DNA of 64,000 nucleotides from Piezodorus guildinii (taxonomy: Eukaryota; Arthropoda; Insecta; Hemiptera; Pentatomidae), in contig CM041292.1 of assembly GCA_023052935.1 (NCBI GenBank), positions 132,632,951 to 132,696,950 of the forward strand. The letters run 5' to 3'. The notes beneath the pieces are model-generated. The model had not been told where the DNA came from and ran no database searches. It was given only the letters and a program-made list of their open reading frames with translations. A program made the position numbers and the translations under genes. Below, piece by piece: positions 32,275 through 43,742 of this stretch (its first letter is position 1; each line of letters opens with the position of its first letter).

Positions 32275-32512
32275 AGAGTCCTGTCCCCTTTCACACACGG
32301 GGTTTTCTGGGGCCAGAGGGTGAGTACGGAGGATAAATGTCCGATTTAAAGACAGGACCGAGACGCGAACTCTTAATTATTAATAGGTAATTTAAATATC
32401 TCACGCGTGGTTATTTTATTATCAAGTTTCTGGTTATCTGGTTGCTCGGTAATGCACGTTCACAGTAACTCCTGCTAACCCATTCGGCCATCCCACCCCA
32501 ATTTTAAATGAC
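32275..32512 (-). mobile_element. Probable tRNA-derived SINE
   Basis: Minus strand starts GGGATGGCCGAATGGGTTAG (tRNA-Ser/Leu-like A box), later GAGTTCGCGTCTCGGTCC (B-box-like), followed by a core with CTCACCCTCTGGCCCCAG and CCCCGTGTGTGAAAGGGGAC. About 60 extra bases separate the boxes, so a small insertion is likely. No clear target duplication found. Confidence 0.5.
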
Positions 32513-33365
32513 TTATTAATAAGCAACTCATCATTATAGGTATCTTATAAAAACTTACATGCAGACCTACGCATGTTATAAATCACATTTATTCAATATA
32601 TAATAGTTCCAAACATCATGCAGTAATAAACAATATATTTGTTTAACATAAAGCCAAACCCACTGCAGTTAAGTAAAAAACTGCAGTAATTCAGCCTAAT
32701 ATAAAATAACTTATCCAATTTGGAAAACTATAATCCCTTGTTTGGAATGTATTTTGTACTAAAATAAAAAAAACCTTATCAAGAGCATGAAAATTTATAA
32801 AGGATAAAGGAAATTTAAAAATAAAGATTTGTTTTTTATATACTTAATAGCAGAGTACACAATTTAGCAGTCCCGATTCCCTCTCCTTTTCATCTAAACT
32901 CACCATTTACTAGAGTAAGTTATTAAATTTTTACAATACGTCTGCATCAGAATTAGTCGTAAGAAATAGGTTAATTGCTCCAATATTCTTAAATAACTAG
33001 ATTATGGAAACTGGTAAGCTGTCGCGAGAGACCCTTAGTTTTTTCAGGACCTTAGGATAATAATAGTAATAATTACAATTAAATTGATATTTTACGTTTT
33101 TTTTTTTCTTTTTTAAATATTTATTGAGATTTTTGAAAAACTAATATAGGCATTAGTAGTTGCATCAGAAAATAAGTAGAAGTTGAAGTAAACTATTTTT
33201 GTATGATTTTACATTTTTTTTAAATCTGGTGCTCGAAACACACGACTTTCACTTACCTGCGTTAAAATTACAAATAAATTTGTAAGAAAATAATTAAATT
33301 AAGTTTCAATAGAAACTTGTGTTTTATTAAATAATCAATTATATTAATAACTACGACAATCAGTT
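32513..33365. other. AT-rich non-coding stretch
   Basis: No gene. 33228-33262 carries the inverted family R end motif (CACACGACTTTCACTTACCT). Confidence 0.45.
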
Positions 33366-34284
33366 TGCTTTCCTCAAGGCAGTATTTTAGGACCCATCCT
33401 TTACACAGTTTATACAGCTGATATCCCATCCCATCCTAGCACTTTCCTTTCTACCTATGCTGATGACACTTGTGTGTTATCAGTCAACAACGATCCAATT
33501 ATTGCCTCCCAAACTCTTCAATCCCATATCAGAGACCTTGAAGTATGGTGTCAGAATTGGAGAATAAAAATAAATTCCAATAAATCCCACCAAATAACCT
33601 TTACCCTTCGTCGTAAACCAATGACAACCTGCCCAACAGTATCCTTCAATAACACTCTTCTTGTCCCAGTTGAACAGATCCGATACCTAGGACTGCACCT
33701 GGACAAACGTCTCACTTGGAACCCTCATACAAGACTGAAAAGACTAGAAACTGCTCGACGTTTTCGACTACTTCAACACTTACTGGACAAACGCTCAAAC
33801 CTTCCACTTAAGTACAAAAGACTCATCTACATGACTATCATAAGACCAATATAGACTTACGGAGTAGAGATTTAGGGCTCTACTAAACCATCAAATTCAT
33901 CTCGTCTCCAATCTTTACAATCCAAAATCCTTCGAAAAATCCTCAATGCTCCTTATTTTGTCACAAATAAACTCATCCATAAAGACCTTAATATTCCCTT
34001 TGTTGCTGACTTGGCCCGAACCAGGTACCACTCCTTTCATGACAAACTCCATTCCCACTCTAACCCACTAGTTTCAATCCTTGCTTCCTCTACAATCCCT
34101 AATAATCCTCCGAGACGTCTGAAAAGAAGATGGCCCGGAGACCTTGTTTAACATAGTCTTTGGGGAGTTGCCAATGGGTAGTATCCCTACATCTGAATCA
34201 TGTCAACTTATCTTGTATCACATTTACTAAATGCATTTTATTATACAGTTGTAAATACCAATAAATATATTTAAAAAAAAAAAA
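33366..34284 (+). pseudogene. Jockey-clade LINE, 5' truncated, with poly-A
   Basis: Same family as the 26.9-28.9 kb copy. From 33376: PQGSILGPILYTVYTADIPS, STYADDTCVLSVNND (catalytic YADD), KINSNKSHQITFTLRRKP, RYLGLHLDKRLTWNPHTRLK, NLPLKYKRLIYMTIIRPI, then an in-frame stop at 33852 (Trp codon to TAG) and a further TAG near 33871. The degraded C-terminus ends RRLKRRWPGDLV at 34149. The 3' UTR ends AATAAATATATTT plus poly-A (34270-34284). Only the second half of RT survives. Confidence 0.85.
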
Positions 34285-34610
34285 GTTTCGTGCAACTTTT
34301 CGTTCTCGCGCTTGACATACCACAACCACACGGTCACACAGACCTTTTGGTGGCACTTGGTTATTTAGATTCTGTGGACCCTAAAACGTGTATTTCCGTG
34401 GAAAACTGGAATTCGAAATTTTTCACGATCGCAATACTTTCCCTTACTATATTATTTTATTATATAGGTAAGAGAAAGTAATAACCCCTTAACAATTTAT
34501 TTCCATCTCTAAATGTTTTTTAAAATTCTTAAATAGATTATAACCAAAGAGGTAAGTGAAAATCGTGTGTTGCTCGCACCAGATTTTTCATTATGATATA
34601 ATTTTATGAT
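34285..34610 (-). repeat. Dispersed repeat family R, copy 2 (inverted)
   Basis: The complement shows AAGTATTGCGATCGTGAAAA, GTCTGTGTG and CGAGAACGAAAAGTTGCACG in the same order as 4650-4800. An AGGTAAGTGAAAATCGTGTG end motif with GCACCAGATTTTT follows at 34550-34590. The 63-codon frame at 34290-34481 is an artefact of this repeat. Confidence 0.65.
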
Positions 34611-35599
34611 GTAATATAAATTACATATAACTTTTTAAATCCAGATATGGGCAAAGATCCAGTTTGTTGGACAAGAGGCATCCTTAAAGGTATATTCAAT
34701 AATATAAAAAAAAGTATTGCCCGACTTTAAAAAGTTTAAGAAGCAAAATTCATGTTAATGTTTTTATTAAATTTTAGGTTCTGTAACGTTAAAGGCACGC
34801 TCAAGCAGATAGTTATCAAACTCCGAAATAATCTCCTTTTTCCATTATCTAGAGCCACGCTTCATCGCGGGAGGAAATTATAATGCAAAGCATCAGCGAA
34901 CGTGGTTGCCAAGGACTTGAGTTAAAATATTCATACCTTTTATTATTAAAGGATCCAATCGATTAGGTGTTATCATTAAAAACCCGAATCTTCAAAACTT
35001 AAAGACTTCGTTGCGTATTTCATTCTTTTAATATCCTGATAAAGACGTTTGTATTCCTGATCTCACTGAATCAGTAAATTTTAGGTTAAGTGAAAATGAG
35101 ACTATAGAAATTTGCAAATTATACAACATCCTTTCTTACCAACGGATGGTTTTAATACTGAAATAGTAGTTTGGAAGAAAACTTAGTAATGCAAAATACA
35201 ACGAGTAGTCTGCCATATGATTATGTCATTTCCCTGTTGCTAACGACTAGATAAAGAGTAAGTTTTTAAGCATATAATGACAGTAATTCTGCTGTTGTTT
35301 TTTTCTCTCCTAATTGTCTTCATCCTGATATGTTAACAAGTTCCTCTGAATTTCTTCACATAGCAATGGGAGTTTCAAAAGGTATAATATCCTTGTTTGA
35401 ACACAGTTACATTAATTATGACTCTTGAGTCAATTTTTTCTATTTTGACGTGAAAAAACTTTAAATCAGCCATGTCATCTGAATTTTTTTTGCTCATTTA
35501 GTTTTGTAATGTATTGAGGATACTGAGGGGAGTTCATTATTAAATAATATTAATATTAAACAATTAAAGATATGGAACCTTTGTCAGCAAAACATCAAA
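34611..35599. other. Non-coding; island at 34785-35060
   Basis: 34785-35060 is unique in the window and moderately GC (CATCGCGGGAGGAAATTATAA, GTGGTTGCCAAGGACTTGAG, CAATCGATTAGG), possibly conserved non-coding sequence. The rest is AT-rich. Confidence 0.3.
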
Positions 35600-35950
35600 A
35601 GGTGTTTACCTAGCCCCCTAGATTTCCCATCGGTATGGGCCCCCAGCGGTACGAAAAACCTCTGGTAGTTTCTCCCCAGCGTCGGCCAACAAGAATATTA
35701 GGAGTGGTGAAAAGATAAGAATAACAAAGGCTATACCGCCAGCCGGGGCACTTTCCATATCGGCCCACCCGAGGGGACGAGAATGAGAGAGAAGAACCGA
35801 AGAGTGAGTGAAGTTTTATCCTCAAGAGGAGTGAGTTGGGTTCCATCTACAAGAAGAGGAGGTGGCCGTCGGGGTTCTGTGAGTAGCTGGAGGATGATGC
35901 CGAGAAAGGGGACCTAAGACTGTTTTCACCTTCGCCAGCCGGTTAAGGGT
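35600..35950. other. GC-rich unassigned block
   Basis: One of the most GC-rich blocks in the window, purine-rich on + in its second half. A 78-codon minus frame (35846-35610) starts MEPNSLLLRIKLHSLFGSSL but has no recognised motif. Could be unique host sequence or an old retroelement UTR. Confidence 0.25.
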
Positions 35951-36589
35951 TTCAAAGGTATATCGTTATTTGAAATATTGTATGGCAAAGGTAGTAAAAT
36001 GTCCCTCAGTATTCTCAATCGGAGTTCTAGGCAATGTGTTGATATAATTTATATGTGTAAATTAATAATTATAGTAATGTATTAATTGAATCTTGTTTAC
36101 TTCAATCTTACCCTGCATGCCACCTATTGGATTGGTAAACACGATACCTTTGGAAAGGAAATCCAATGGTATCATTAAATATAGTTTATATATTGACTAA
36201 ATATAGTAAGTAAGCTAGTTTTTGAAGCTACCGCTGCCTTAGAAAAGCAGCAGGTTAAAAACATAGCAGTTTATTATGAAAAATTTAAAGTAAGTTCATT
36301 ACAGTTGTTGTTAAAAAAAAAGGTGAATATCTATAATAGGACATAAAAAAAAAAAAAAAAAATTGTGTGCATAAGACCACACAGGAGAAGTGAAACCTTC
36401 ATTGGCAATTGTAATCTACCTGTATATACTCGTACAAACACAAGGTTTCTATATAATGGGAAACGAAAGATTTATTTTTCTAATATTCCTTATCCTCGAT
36501 ACTCCTGATCTCATAGCACTCATTCATCTAAATTAGGACTTACTTACCTTTTTATGTACCTTGTTATGTAAAAGTCCACTCTCGCCACA
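35951..36589. other. AT-rich non-coding stretch
   Basis: A poly-A tract at 36345-36361 is the only feature. Confidence 0.45.
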
Positions 36590-37145
36590 CTCGCTCACGG
36601 CCTTCGGACATGTATATGATGCCCCATCGAACTGCAGCTTTCGACAGATCTTTCCTAATTCGATCTTCATCCTTATGGAACTCTATTCCTTCTAATATAC
36701 GTGACTCCAATACTCTTCCGACATTCAAATCTCGCCTGTTCAATCATCTCCTGTCCCTCCAATTTCCGAGGAATCCTAATTAGTTTTCTAATTTCAATTA
36801 AAATTAATAACAAAACAGATAGAAGCGTTTATATACCTATTATATTTTATGTTATCTGGTGTTTTGCACTTATTATATTATTAGTATATTGTTAAAAAAC
36901 AAAAAACACTGAAATGCTTTTTTAATGAAAATTGTATATAAGTACATATTTCTTATTATGTTTATTATCTAGTTTAATTCTCAATACTATTATTTAAGAC
37001 TGCTTTTTAATCCATTGTTTGTAATTTCTATTGTTTCTTTGTATTCTTTTTGTATACTCTAAGACCTTAAAGTTTTATTTTGATTTTCCTGTTATGTTAT
37101 TCTAAGGGGACTAGTCCCAGAATAAATAAAGATTTATTATTATTA
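36590..37145 (+). pseudogene. CR1-like LINE 3' end, second family
   Basis: From about 36640 the plus strand reads FLIRSSSLWNSIPSNIRDSN and LPTFKSRLFNHLLS, allowing frame changes: the CR1/Jockey-superfamily C-terminal FWNSLP block. The 3' UTR ends with GGGGACTAGTCCCAGAATAAA and a (TTA)n tail at 37135-37147. The hairpin-plus-AGAATAAA end is shared with the full CR1-like element at 48425-48450, but the tails differ ((TTA)n here, (TCTA)n there). Confidence 0.72.
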
Positions 37146-38324
37146 TTAAATATATGTAATGAAGAAAAAATATTTCTTTAAATGTTTGTTTGAAAATCAA
37201 AAAAATTTTTCTTTCTCTAGAATATTTTTAGGCAAGAAATAAATCTGTTGAATGCTGCAGTAAATTGCTTACAGGAAGGATGCCGGGGGATCTCGCCTGA
37301 TAAAGGGCATAATGACGGACTGGAAAAGTGAAAAAGGGATCTGATGCCAAAGGGTCTGGAAATGCTTCTTGAGAAGGGTCTGGCAGGGCACCATCCCTAC
37401 TGAGGTTAGCTCAAAGCCCTTTGCCATGTAAGGAAAAGTCAGCCATGTACCGAGGCTCCCTTATTTTTAAATTGGTCTCTTGCTTGTCGAAATGTCAACA
37501 CAGACGGAATTATTTATAATAAGGATGAATAAGGAAAGTTTTACCCGTTTACAATCTTACAAATAATAAATTATTCCAAAAAATAAAACAATGTTTGATT
37601 GAACTATGAAACAGGATGAAATCAATAAATGTCATTATTTAACTTTCTATATTTTTTAGTATGCTAATTATCCCTCCGAACGTCATAAAGACTGATGTAA
37701 GACCACAAAAAATGTGAATTTCACAATTATTGATATATTCACCAAAGGAATCAATTTTGGAACTAATAATTTTAAGTTACTTAATTAAAATAACAGTAAT
37801 AGACATTTTCTGCCAAGACCAGTTTTCTTTTCTAGATATCAGACACATTACAGCATCTTATCTTGTTCATTATGGGTCATTCCATGCCAAATCATCCAGA
37901 AATTATATTATCTTATATTTTCATGAAATTAAGCACGATGTATCCTTTCATGTAGTTATTATTTTATACAAACTTTTAGTATTCTATCATAACTAGTTTT
38001 CAATTTAGAGCCACTCAAGCTTTGGCGTTTTCATAACCACGGCGCTCCCAGAGATGCTGGCTTACTCAAAGAAATAAAATTGTACTATCGTTATTTTTCA
38101 ATCAAACACCATAACAATTTTTATATTATATGATAGAAACTATGCTTATTTCTCGAATAAATAAATAATTAATTCATGGTGCACCAATATAAACCAATGA
38201 AAAAAATATCATGTATAAAAATATAAAAAATGTAAAGCAAAACGAATAGTTTAAAAACAAAATTATGAACCAAAGGTACCGCCTTGTCCTTCAATTGGAA
38301 AAATAAAAATGTTATAATACCTAC
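37146..38324. other. Non-coding; island at 37260-37470
   Basis: 37260-37470 is GC-richer and unrepeated (GGATGCCGGGGGATCTCGCC, GGTTAGCTCAAAGCCC), perhaps conserved non-coding DNA. An 88-codon frame at 37730-37996 has no recognisable motif; remaining sequence is AT-rich. Confidence 0.3.
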
Positions 38325-38473
38325 TGTTATATCTCTAAGCACATGTGTTAATATCGATTATCGGAACATATGTATATAATATTATTAGAATGTGTATTGA
38401 GGCTATTCATTGTTATTAAAATGTTCAAACCAAATAGTACGTTCTTTGATTCTTAAATATTAATGACCTAACA
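38325..38473 (+). repeat. Gypsy 5' LTR
   Basis: 149 bp, TG...CA, ends in AATGACCTAACA. Short LTR for the superfamily; promoter and polyadenylation signals are presumably inside. Confidence 0.95.
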
Positions 38474-38489
38474 TTGGCGACGAGGATGG

Positions 38490-40148
38490 TTGACTTACAC
38501 TTCTAAACTCGCGATGTCCGAACAACTTATCGAGTCATTGGTGGCAGCTCTTCAACGGATTCAAGTCCGAGAAACTGCGGCTACAGAACAGTCCAAACAC
38601 CAAGTTCACGGGCTTAATTTTCAACCTTTTGATGACCATGAGGAAACGTTCGATGCCTACGTTTTGCGGCTCGAGAACTTCTTGGCTTTAAAAGGACTTG
38701 ATGGTGCAGATGAAGCCTCCAAAACTCGTAAGTTACAAATTTTTATAAATAGCTTAAGTCCAAAAATATTCCAAACTTTAATTTCCTTAGCGGCACCTAG
38801 GAAGCCGCAAGATCTAGCTTATGAAGAAGCAATTAAGATTTTAAAAACTCATCTGTGTCCTCAAGCCAGCAAAATAGCAGAACAACATCGATTTGTCCTT
38901 CGGCATCAGAAGTCTGATGAAACAATCGGTCAATATGTAGCTAATCTGCGGCAAATTGCCAATAATTGTGACTTCACCTGTCAAAAGTGTGAGGAGTCCA
39001 CAATGGACACTCATTTAAGAGCTCAGTTTGTACGGGGGATCAGTGATAATGACATCAGAGAAAAAATATTACAGCAAGGGGAAAATATGACATTCCATGA
39101 CGCTGTTAACTTAGCTCTTGCTACAGAGACTGCTAAACTAGAAAGCCAACAAATGAGAAGCTCACATTTAACTGTCAATAAAGTGAGCAAGGAGAAGAAT
39201 CGATCACAGTACAGAGGGTCTCCCACAGTACAAGCTAGTTTTAGGGAGAAGCTGAAACAACTTCGGGGCTGTTGTTATCGATGCGGGAAGAAGAGTCATC
39301 GCAGCGTGGATTGTAATGCCAAGAAAACAAAATGCCGAGAATGTGGGAAAATCGGACACCTGGCCCGCGTATGCCTTAGCACCGAAAGGCAGGGAAAACG
39401 TAATCAGAACCATATAGACGTCATGTCATCAGCGGAGGACGACTCGGAGATAGAAGAGAATTTTGAAGTTCATCAAATTCAAGATGTATACGAAATTCAT
39501 CAGTTTCAGGGACGGCCCGATGGTAAAATGATGATCAATGTCATCATCGAAGGTAAGCATCTGGAACTAGAATTGGATACCGGTGCCGCCGTTACGACCA
39601 TTTCGAAAAAGACTTTCGATAGATTACTCCCGGGCAAACGACTCCAACCTACCAACATAAGACTTCGAACATTCACCAACGAAATAATTAGACCATTAGG
39701 CGTCTGTCAGGTCAAGGTTCAATGTGAAGGCAAGAGAATCACAGGTAACTTAGTTGTTATTCCCCAATTAGTGGACTCTATCATGGGAAGGGACTGGATC
39801 CGGAAACTTCGAGTCAACTTAGCAGATATCCGGGCGGTTAAAACATGTCAACCATCTGAGTTAGAGTTAAATAAATTGTTATCTTCTTATTCAGATATAT
39901 TTGCTAATAAGGTGGGGAAAATCTCTCATCCCACATGTACACTTAAATTAGAAGATGATGTCCGTCTAGACCGAACGCAAGATAAGGAGGGGAGAGGCGG
40001 ATCTCTTATAACGTCAACCCGAGTAGAAGGAAATTCACCGGAGGCGCCAGCGTTGGATCGTACGAGGAATAAAGAATGGAATGATGAGCACCCACCATTG
40101 AGGAGATCTCCGAGACAGCGTAGGCCACCGGACTGGTTTCGTATGTGA
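38490..40148 (+). CDS. Gypsy Gag-protease protein with truncated pol tail
   Basis: 552 codons without a stop; the start may be the second Met at 38514 (MSEQLIESLVAALQRI). Residues about 50-240: Gag, with FDAYVLRLENFLALKGL and AEQHRFVLRHQKSDETIGQY, typical of Mag/CsRn1-like insect Gypsy Gag. Two CCHC knuckles at about 261-298 (CYRCGKKSHRSVDC, CRECGKIGHLARVC) bind RNA. Retropepsin at about 345-450 with catalytic LELDTGAAVTTI and flap/late motif SIMGRDWIRKL. After LSSYSDIFANKVGKISHPTC, the usual lead-in to RT, the frame jumps near 39962 to a pol C-terminal tail (LRRSPRQRRPPDWFRM). The frame stays open across the deletion, so a Gag-protease protein could be made. Confidence 0.9.
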   Translation: MTYTSKLAMSEQLIESLVAALQRIQVRETAATEQSKHQVHGLNFQPFDDHEETFDAYVLRLENFLALKGLDGADEASKTRKLQIFINSLSPKIFQTLISLAAPRKPQDLAYEEAIKILKTHLCPQASKIAEQHRFVLRHQKSDETIGQYVANLRQIANNCDFTCQKCEESTMDTHLRAQFVRGISDNDIREKILQQGENMTFHDAVNLALATETAKLESQQMRSSHLTVNKVSKEKNRSQYRGSPTVQASFREKLKQLRGCCYRCGKKSHRSVDCNAKKTKCRECGKIGHLARVCLSTERQGKRNQNHIDVMSSAEDDSEIEENFEVHQIQDVYEIHQFQGRPDGKMMINVIIEGKHLELELDTGAAVTTISKKTFDRLLPGKRLQPTNIRLRTFTNEIIRPLGVCQVKVQCEGKRITGNLVVIPQLVDSIMGRDWIRKLRVNLADIRAVKTCQPSELELNKLLSSYSDIFANKVGKISHPTCTLKLEDDVRLDRTQDKEGRGGSLITSTRVEGNSPEAPALDRTRNKEWNDEHPPLRRSPRQRRPPDWFRM

Positions 40149-40172
40149 GGGAGCCGATTAGCGGAGGAGGAC

Positions 40173-40321
40173 TGTTATATCTCTAAGCACATGTGTTAAT
40201 ATCGATTATCGGAACATATGTTATAAATATTATTAGAATGTGTATTGAGGCTATTCATTGTTATTAAAATGTTCAAACCAAATAGTACGTTCTTTGATTC
40301 TTAAATATTAATGACCTAACA
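40173..40321 (+). repeat. Gypsy 3' LTR
   Basis: 149-bp copy of 38325-38473, followed by the CCTAC target duplication. Confidence 0.95.
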
Positions 40322-40326
40322 CCTAC

Positions 40327-41976
40327 CATCATATTAGCTACCAGCAACAATAATAAAAATGATGAGATTTTTTTCTCATCATTGTCGTAATTTTCTTATT
40401 TCGAGATTTTACCTGCTTGATATACAGAAACATATTTGTTTTCAATGAACAAAAGTTTTACTTAAACTATGGACATTTAAGGAAATAAATAATATGAGCC
40501 AAATAACACTGTTTAAGCAAAACAATGAATTTTTCGAGTACTTGTGATCATACTGGCTACAATATATTAATAAAAATAATGAGATTATGCGGGCATATGT
40601 TTCTATCTTGCTGGTAAATGTAACGTAAAATTTGATGTTCCATTAAAAAAATATAATGAGCCAAAAGCAATGGTTTAAGCGAAACTATACACTTTTAATT
40701 AAAATATTTTTGAAATTTAAGAATAGTTTTTTTTATTTTTTATTTATTGTAACAGTCAAGGTAAGTGACACTCGTGTGTTTCCCGCACCATATTTTTTTA
40801 AATATTATAATAAAATCTAATATCAAATGTCCTTTTATTTAATTTGCAACTTGATCCTCTAAACTTAATTAACGCTTTTAGGCATACTTCTTGTAGGATC
40901 TTTAATAAAGCTGCAACCTAACAGCAGTTTCGGTAACTAAGGTTTCGTCGGAAAATGTGGTAGATTTAAGTAACTGTAGTAAATATTGGTGGAAGGAGAA
41001 TTTATGATCAAAGCAGCTCACCCCTCGTGAAAGAGGGGATCAAATCCCCACTCCCCACGGAATTCCGAATACCCCGAAAATTTATATTGGACAGCATATG
41101 TCGGCCCAAAGGCTACAGACCTTGTAAAATATTGAAGACACATTTTGTACTCTGCTGCTAACAAGTTGATAACGTAAAATACACTTCCGTGATGGAATTA
41201 TATCATAAATAAGCCGTTTCGGAGTCAGTTAAAGCACTACATATTGTTTAAACAAAGGCAACTGATATTTAAACTACGTTTTCTTTATTTTTATGTGCAC
41301 TGTAAAAATTTGATACATCTAGGAAAATGATATGCCTATAGATTAATTGCCGAAGAATTAGCACATTAAAAACATATAAATTCAACGTAGATATCTGTTG
41401 AAGAAAATAATCTTGTACAAATATATACTAAACAGTATGTTCCTTTTCTGCTTCTAATGAAAGAAAATGGTTTTTCATTTTTTCCACCATGTTTTTCTTA
41501 AGTTTTAGTCAGCCTGTAACATAACTCTGGCTAAATCCATCTAGTCTTCCAAATGTTACAACTTACTTAAGCTACAGCTATATTGAACACCTGTAATACT
41601 CAATTGAACTCATTCGTAGCTTCTCCCAGTGTTCTCAGTCTGTTGAAGCATGAACGTGGTAACCTGTCCTCAAGTAGTGTTGAGGGTTGCCAAGAAGATA
41701 ATGACTTTATAAAAATACAATGTTCGTACAATAAAACGCGGATAAAACTAAACGATTGTTGTAGAGAATAATATAATAAATTATTTAACAGACCATATGT
41801 TCCTATCGAAATTCAATTTAATTAATTCCTTGACCTTTTTACTTTCACTTACCTATATATTTCACCACTAACTGTATTTTAAAATTCTTAAATTAATATA
41901 AACAACGGAGGAAAATAAAAGTCGTTGTTGTGCTAACCAGATTTTTGTGTGTAACATGTCTTGGACATAAACATAT
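40327..41976. other. AT-rich stretch with family R end motifs
   Basis: AAGGTAAGTGACACTCGTGTG with GCACCATATTTTT (40755-40797) and an AAAAGTCGTTGTTGTGC..ACC version at 41917-41945 are copies of the family R end. 41015-41110 has AGAGGGGATCAAATCCCC and GTCGGCCCAAAGGCTACAGA, faintly SINE-like (B-box-like on minus), not secured. A 62-codon frame at 41583-41771 is unassigned. Confidence 0.4.
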
Positions 41977-42000
41977 ACGTACGTATATATATATATATAT

Positions 42001-42023
<23 letters not shown>
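41977..42023. repeat. (TA)n microsatellite
   Basis: Short interrupted TA run beside the RTE 3' end. Confidence 0.9.
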
Positions 42024-42031
<8 letters not shown>

Positions 42032-42056
42032 ACCGGTTGAAAGTACATTAGAAATA

Positions 42057-42920
42057 AATAAATAAATAATAATAGGCTTAGAGAACCCGAAGGTTCGATG
42101 CCGATACCAAACCATGAATATCACCAAGATCGCCACCGTTTCTGCTACTAATCATATATATTTCGTCTTATCGGTATTTAATTCGAGTCCTATCTTTTTA
42201 CCGGTTTTTATTAACACACTTGTATTTAGTTGTATGATTTCCGTGTCTTCACCTAGCAGTACTAGATCATCGGCATACCCCAAAACTGGGATCTTATTAC
42301 CCATATTTAAACTTTTCTCGGTACACATCACCTTTTCTATGACATATTCTAAAGCTATATTAAATAACACAGGTGAAAGGGAGTTACCCTGTTTCAAACC
42401 CCATCGCATCTCAAATCTCCCAGAGTAATTATGACCGATTCTAACTTTATGGAATGTTTCCGACAAACACAAGTCTACTAGGTTTACTAACTTTCTGGGT
42501 ATTCCCTGTTCAATCATGATGTTATATAGCTTCTGACGGTCTATTGAATCATAAGCCTTTTTAAAATTGATATAAAGTTGATGGACTACACTGCTGTATT
42601 CCAATTTTTTCTCTAACATTTGACGTAAGGAAAATATTTGATCAATAGTCGAGCGATTCCGCCTAAAACCACATTCGTAATCTCCGATAATTTCCTCAGC
42701 GTATTCCGTGATTCGACTGGTTAGTATTGACGAGAATATTTTACAGCATACTGGGAGAAGAGAGATCCCACGATAGTTGTTACAATCCGTCCTACGTCCT
42801 TTTTTGTGAATCGGAATAAATATTGATTCTTTCCATTCTTCGGGTATTTTTTCATTTTCCCAGATCTTTTTAACTAAAACATGTATTTTGGAAACGCCCG
42901 CTTCTCCACACGCCTTGGTA
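42057..42920 (-). pseudogene. RTE-like LINE RT fragment, both ends truncated
   Basis: Minus strand, open from about 42915 to 42152: KIWENEKIPEEWKESIFIPI, NNYRGISLLPVCCKIFSSIL, ECGFRRNRSTIDQIFSLRQM, LYINFKKAYDSIDRQKLYNI, LKQGNSLSPVLFNIALEYVI, VLGYADDLVLLGEDTE (catalytic YADD), GLELNTDKTKYI. This is RTE-clade RT fingers and palm without a stop for about 250 codons. At 42151-42110 it passes into a scrap of the NGGDLGDI segment and then directly to the AGGCTTAGAGAACCCGAAGG 3' end and an (AATA/TTA) tail. About 560 bp of thumb and C-terminus, present in the 29-kb copy, are deleted. Endonuclease missing. Confidence 0.87.
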
Positions 42921-43540
42921 CATTAGAAAACAATTTAGAAAAAAAATTTCTATAAATATTAGTTTTATTTTATTTCATTTTCATTACGTGATTCTTGTTT
43001 GTTTTGTTTGGTTTTAGGGCGTACAACAGCCAGGTCATTAACGCCCGAGCGTGATTCTTACATTGCTTGTAGTAGTTTCATTTTCTTGCTATTGGTATTA
43101 TATTTGCTTTTTTCTCCAATAGTTGAAAATAGGATTCGTTCAATTTATTTCTTAACTCGTTTTCGATCAATGCTAACAAGATGATAAGGTTAATTGTTTC
43201 GAATCTACAAATTAAAGGTAGTTTAAAGGAAGAAATAAAAATCGACATACAAGACCTGTCAGAATATTTCAATCAGAACAACACATGACATTAAAGCCCA
43301 TTAAATTTTATATCGATATAGTGAGTGCTTTAATTGTTTTGCTTTTTACTTTAATATTTTTTTATTGTGTAGGTTTTTGTTTTCAGATTTTTCCTACTGT
43401 TTTGAATGTAACTTAATAATGTATGTTAACTGGCCAGAGACGGCAACGTATCAACATCGCTCTGTATTATTCTCTTTGATTATTACTTTTATAATTTCTT
43501 TCTTCTTTTCTTTTAAAATATTTTAATAGTGTAGTTAAAG
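42921..43540. other. AT-rich stretch, possibly CR1 5' flank
   Basis: No gene supported. The 5' limit of the CR1-like element that follows is unresolved and may lie here. Confidence 0.4.
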
Positions 43541-43742
43541 TGTATAGTTGAACTCACCAATATTCCGATTACTAAGTTAATTAAACTGTTGTAACAAGAA
43601 ATATTAAATTATAAAGTCGGTTTATTGAAAGTAGTCAGTCAGAGTGTAATCCCTAAGCCTTGAGAGTATTATAGGACGTCAACCCGAGGCCTTTGTTGTT
43701 AAACACTTCTACCTGTAAGTCATATTTACTGATAATATAAAA

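Larger units (their letters stand above)
38325..40321 (+). mobile_element. Ty3/Gypsy LTR retrotransposon, internally deleted, with TSD
   Basis: Identical-length 149-bp LTRs (38325-38473, 40173-40321), each TGTTATATCTC...CCTAACA, and a perfect 5-bp target duplication CCTAC (38320-38324 and 40322-40326). The segment after the 5' LTR, TTGGCGACGAGGATGG, is the likely primer-binding region; GCGGAGGAGGAC before the 3' LTR is the polypurine tract. The LTRs differ only around ATATGTATATAATA versus ATATGTTATAAATA. The single ORF keeps Gag and protease; RT, RNase H and integrase are missing. A recent, non-autonomous insertion that needed helper enzymes. Confidence 0.95.

Noticed and set aside
38325..40321. 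Intact infectious-type retrovirus-like element
   Set aside because: No RT, integrase or envelope frame is present; only Gag and protease remain.
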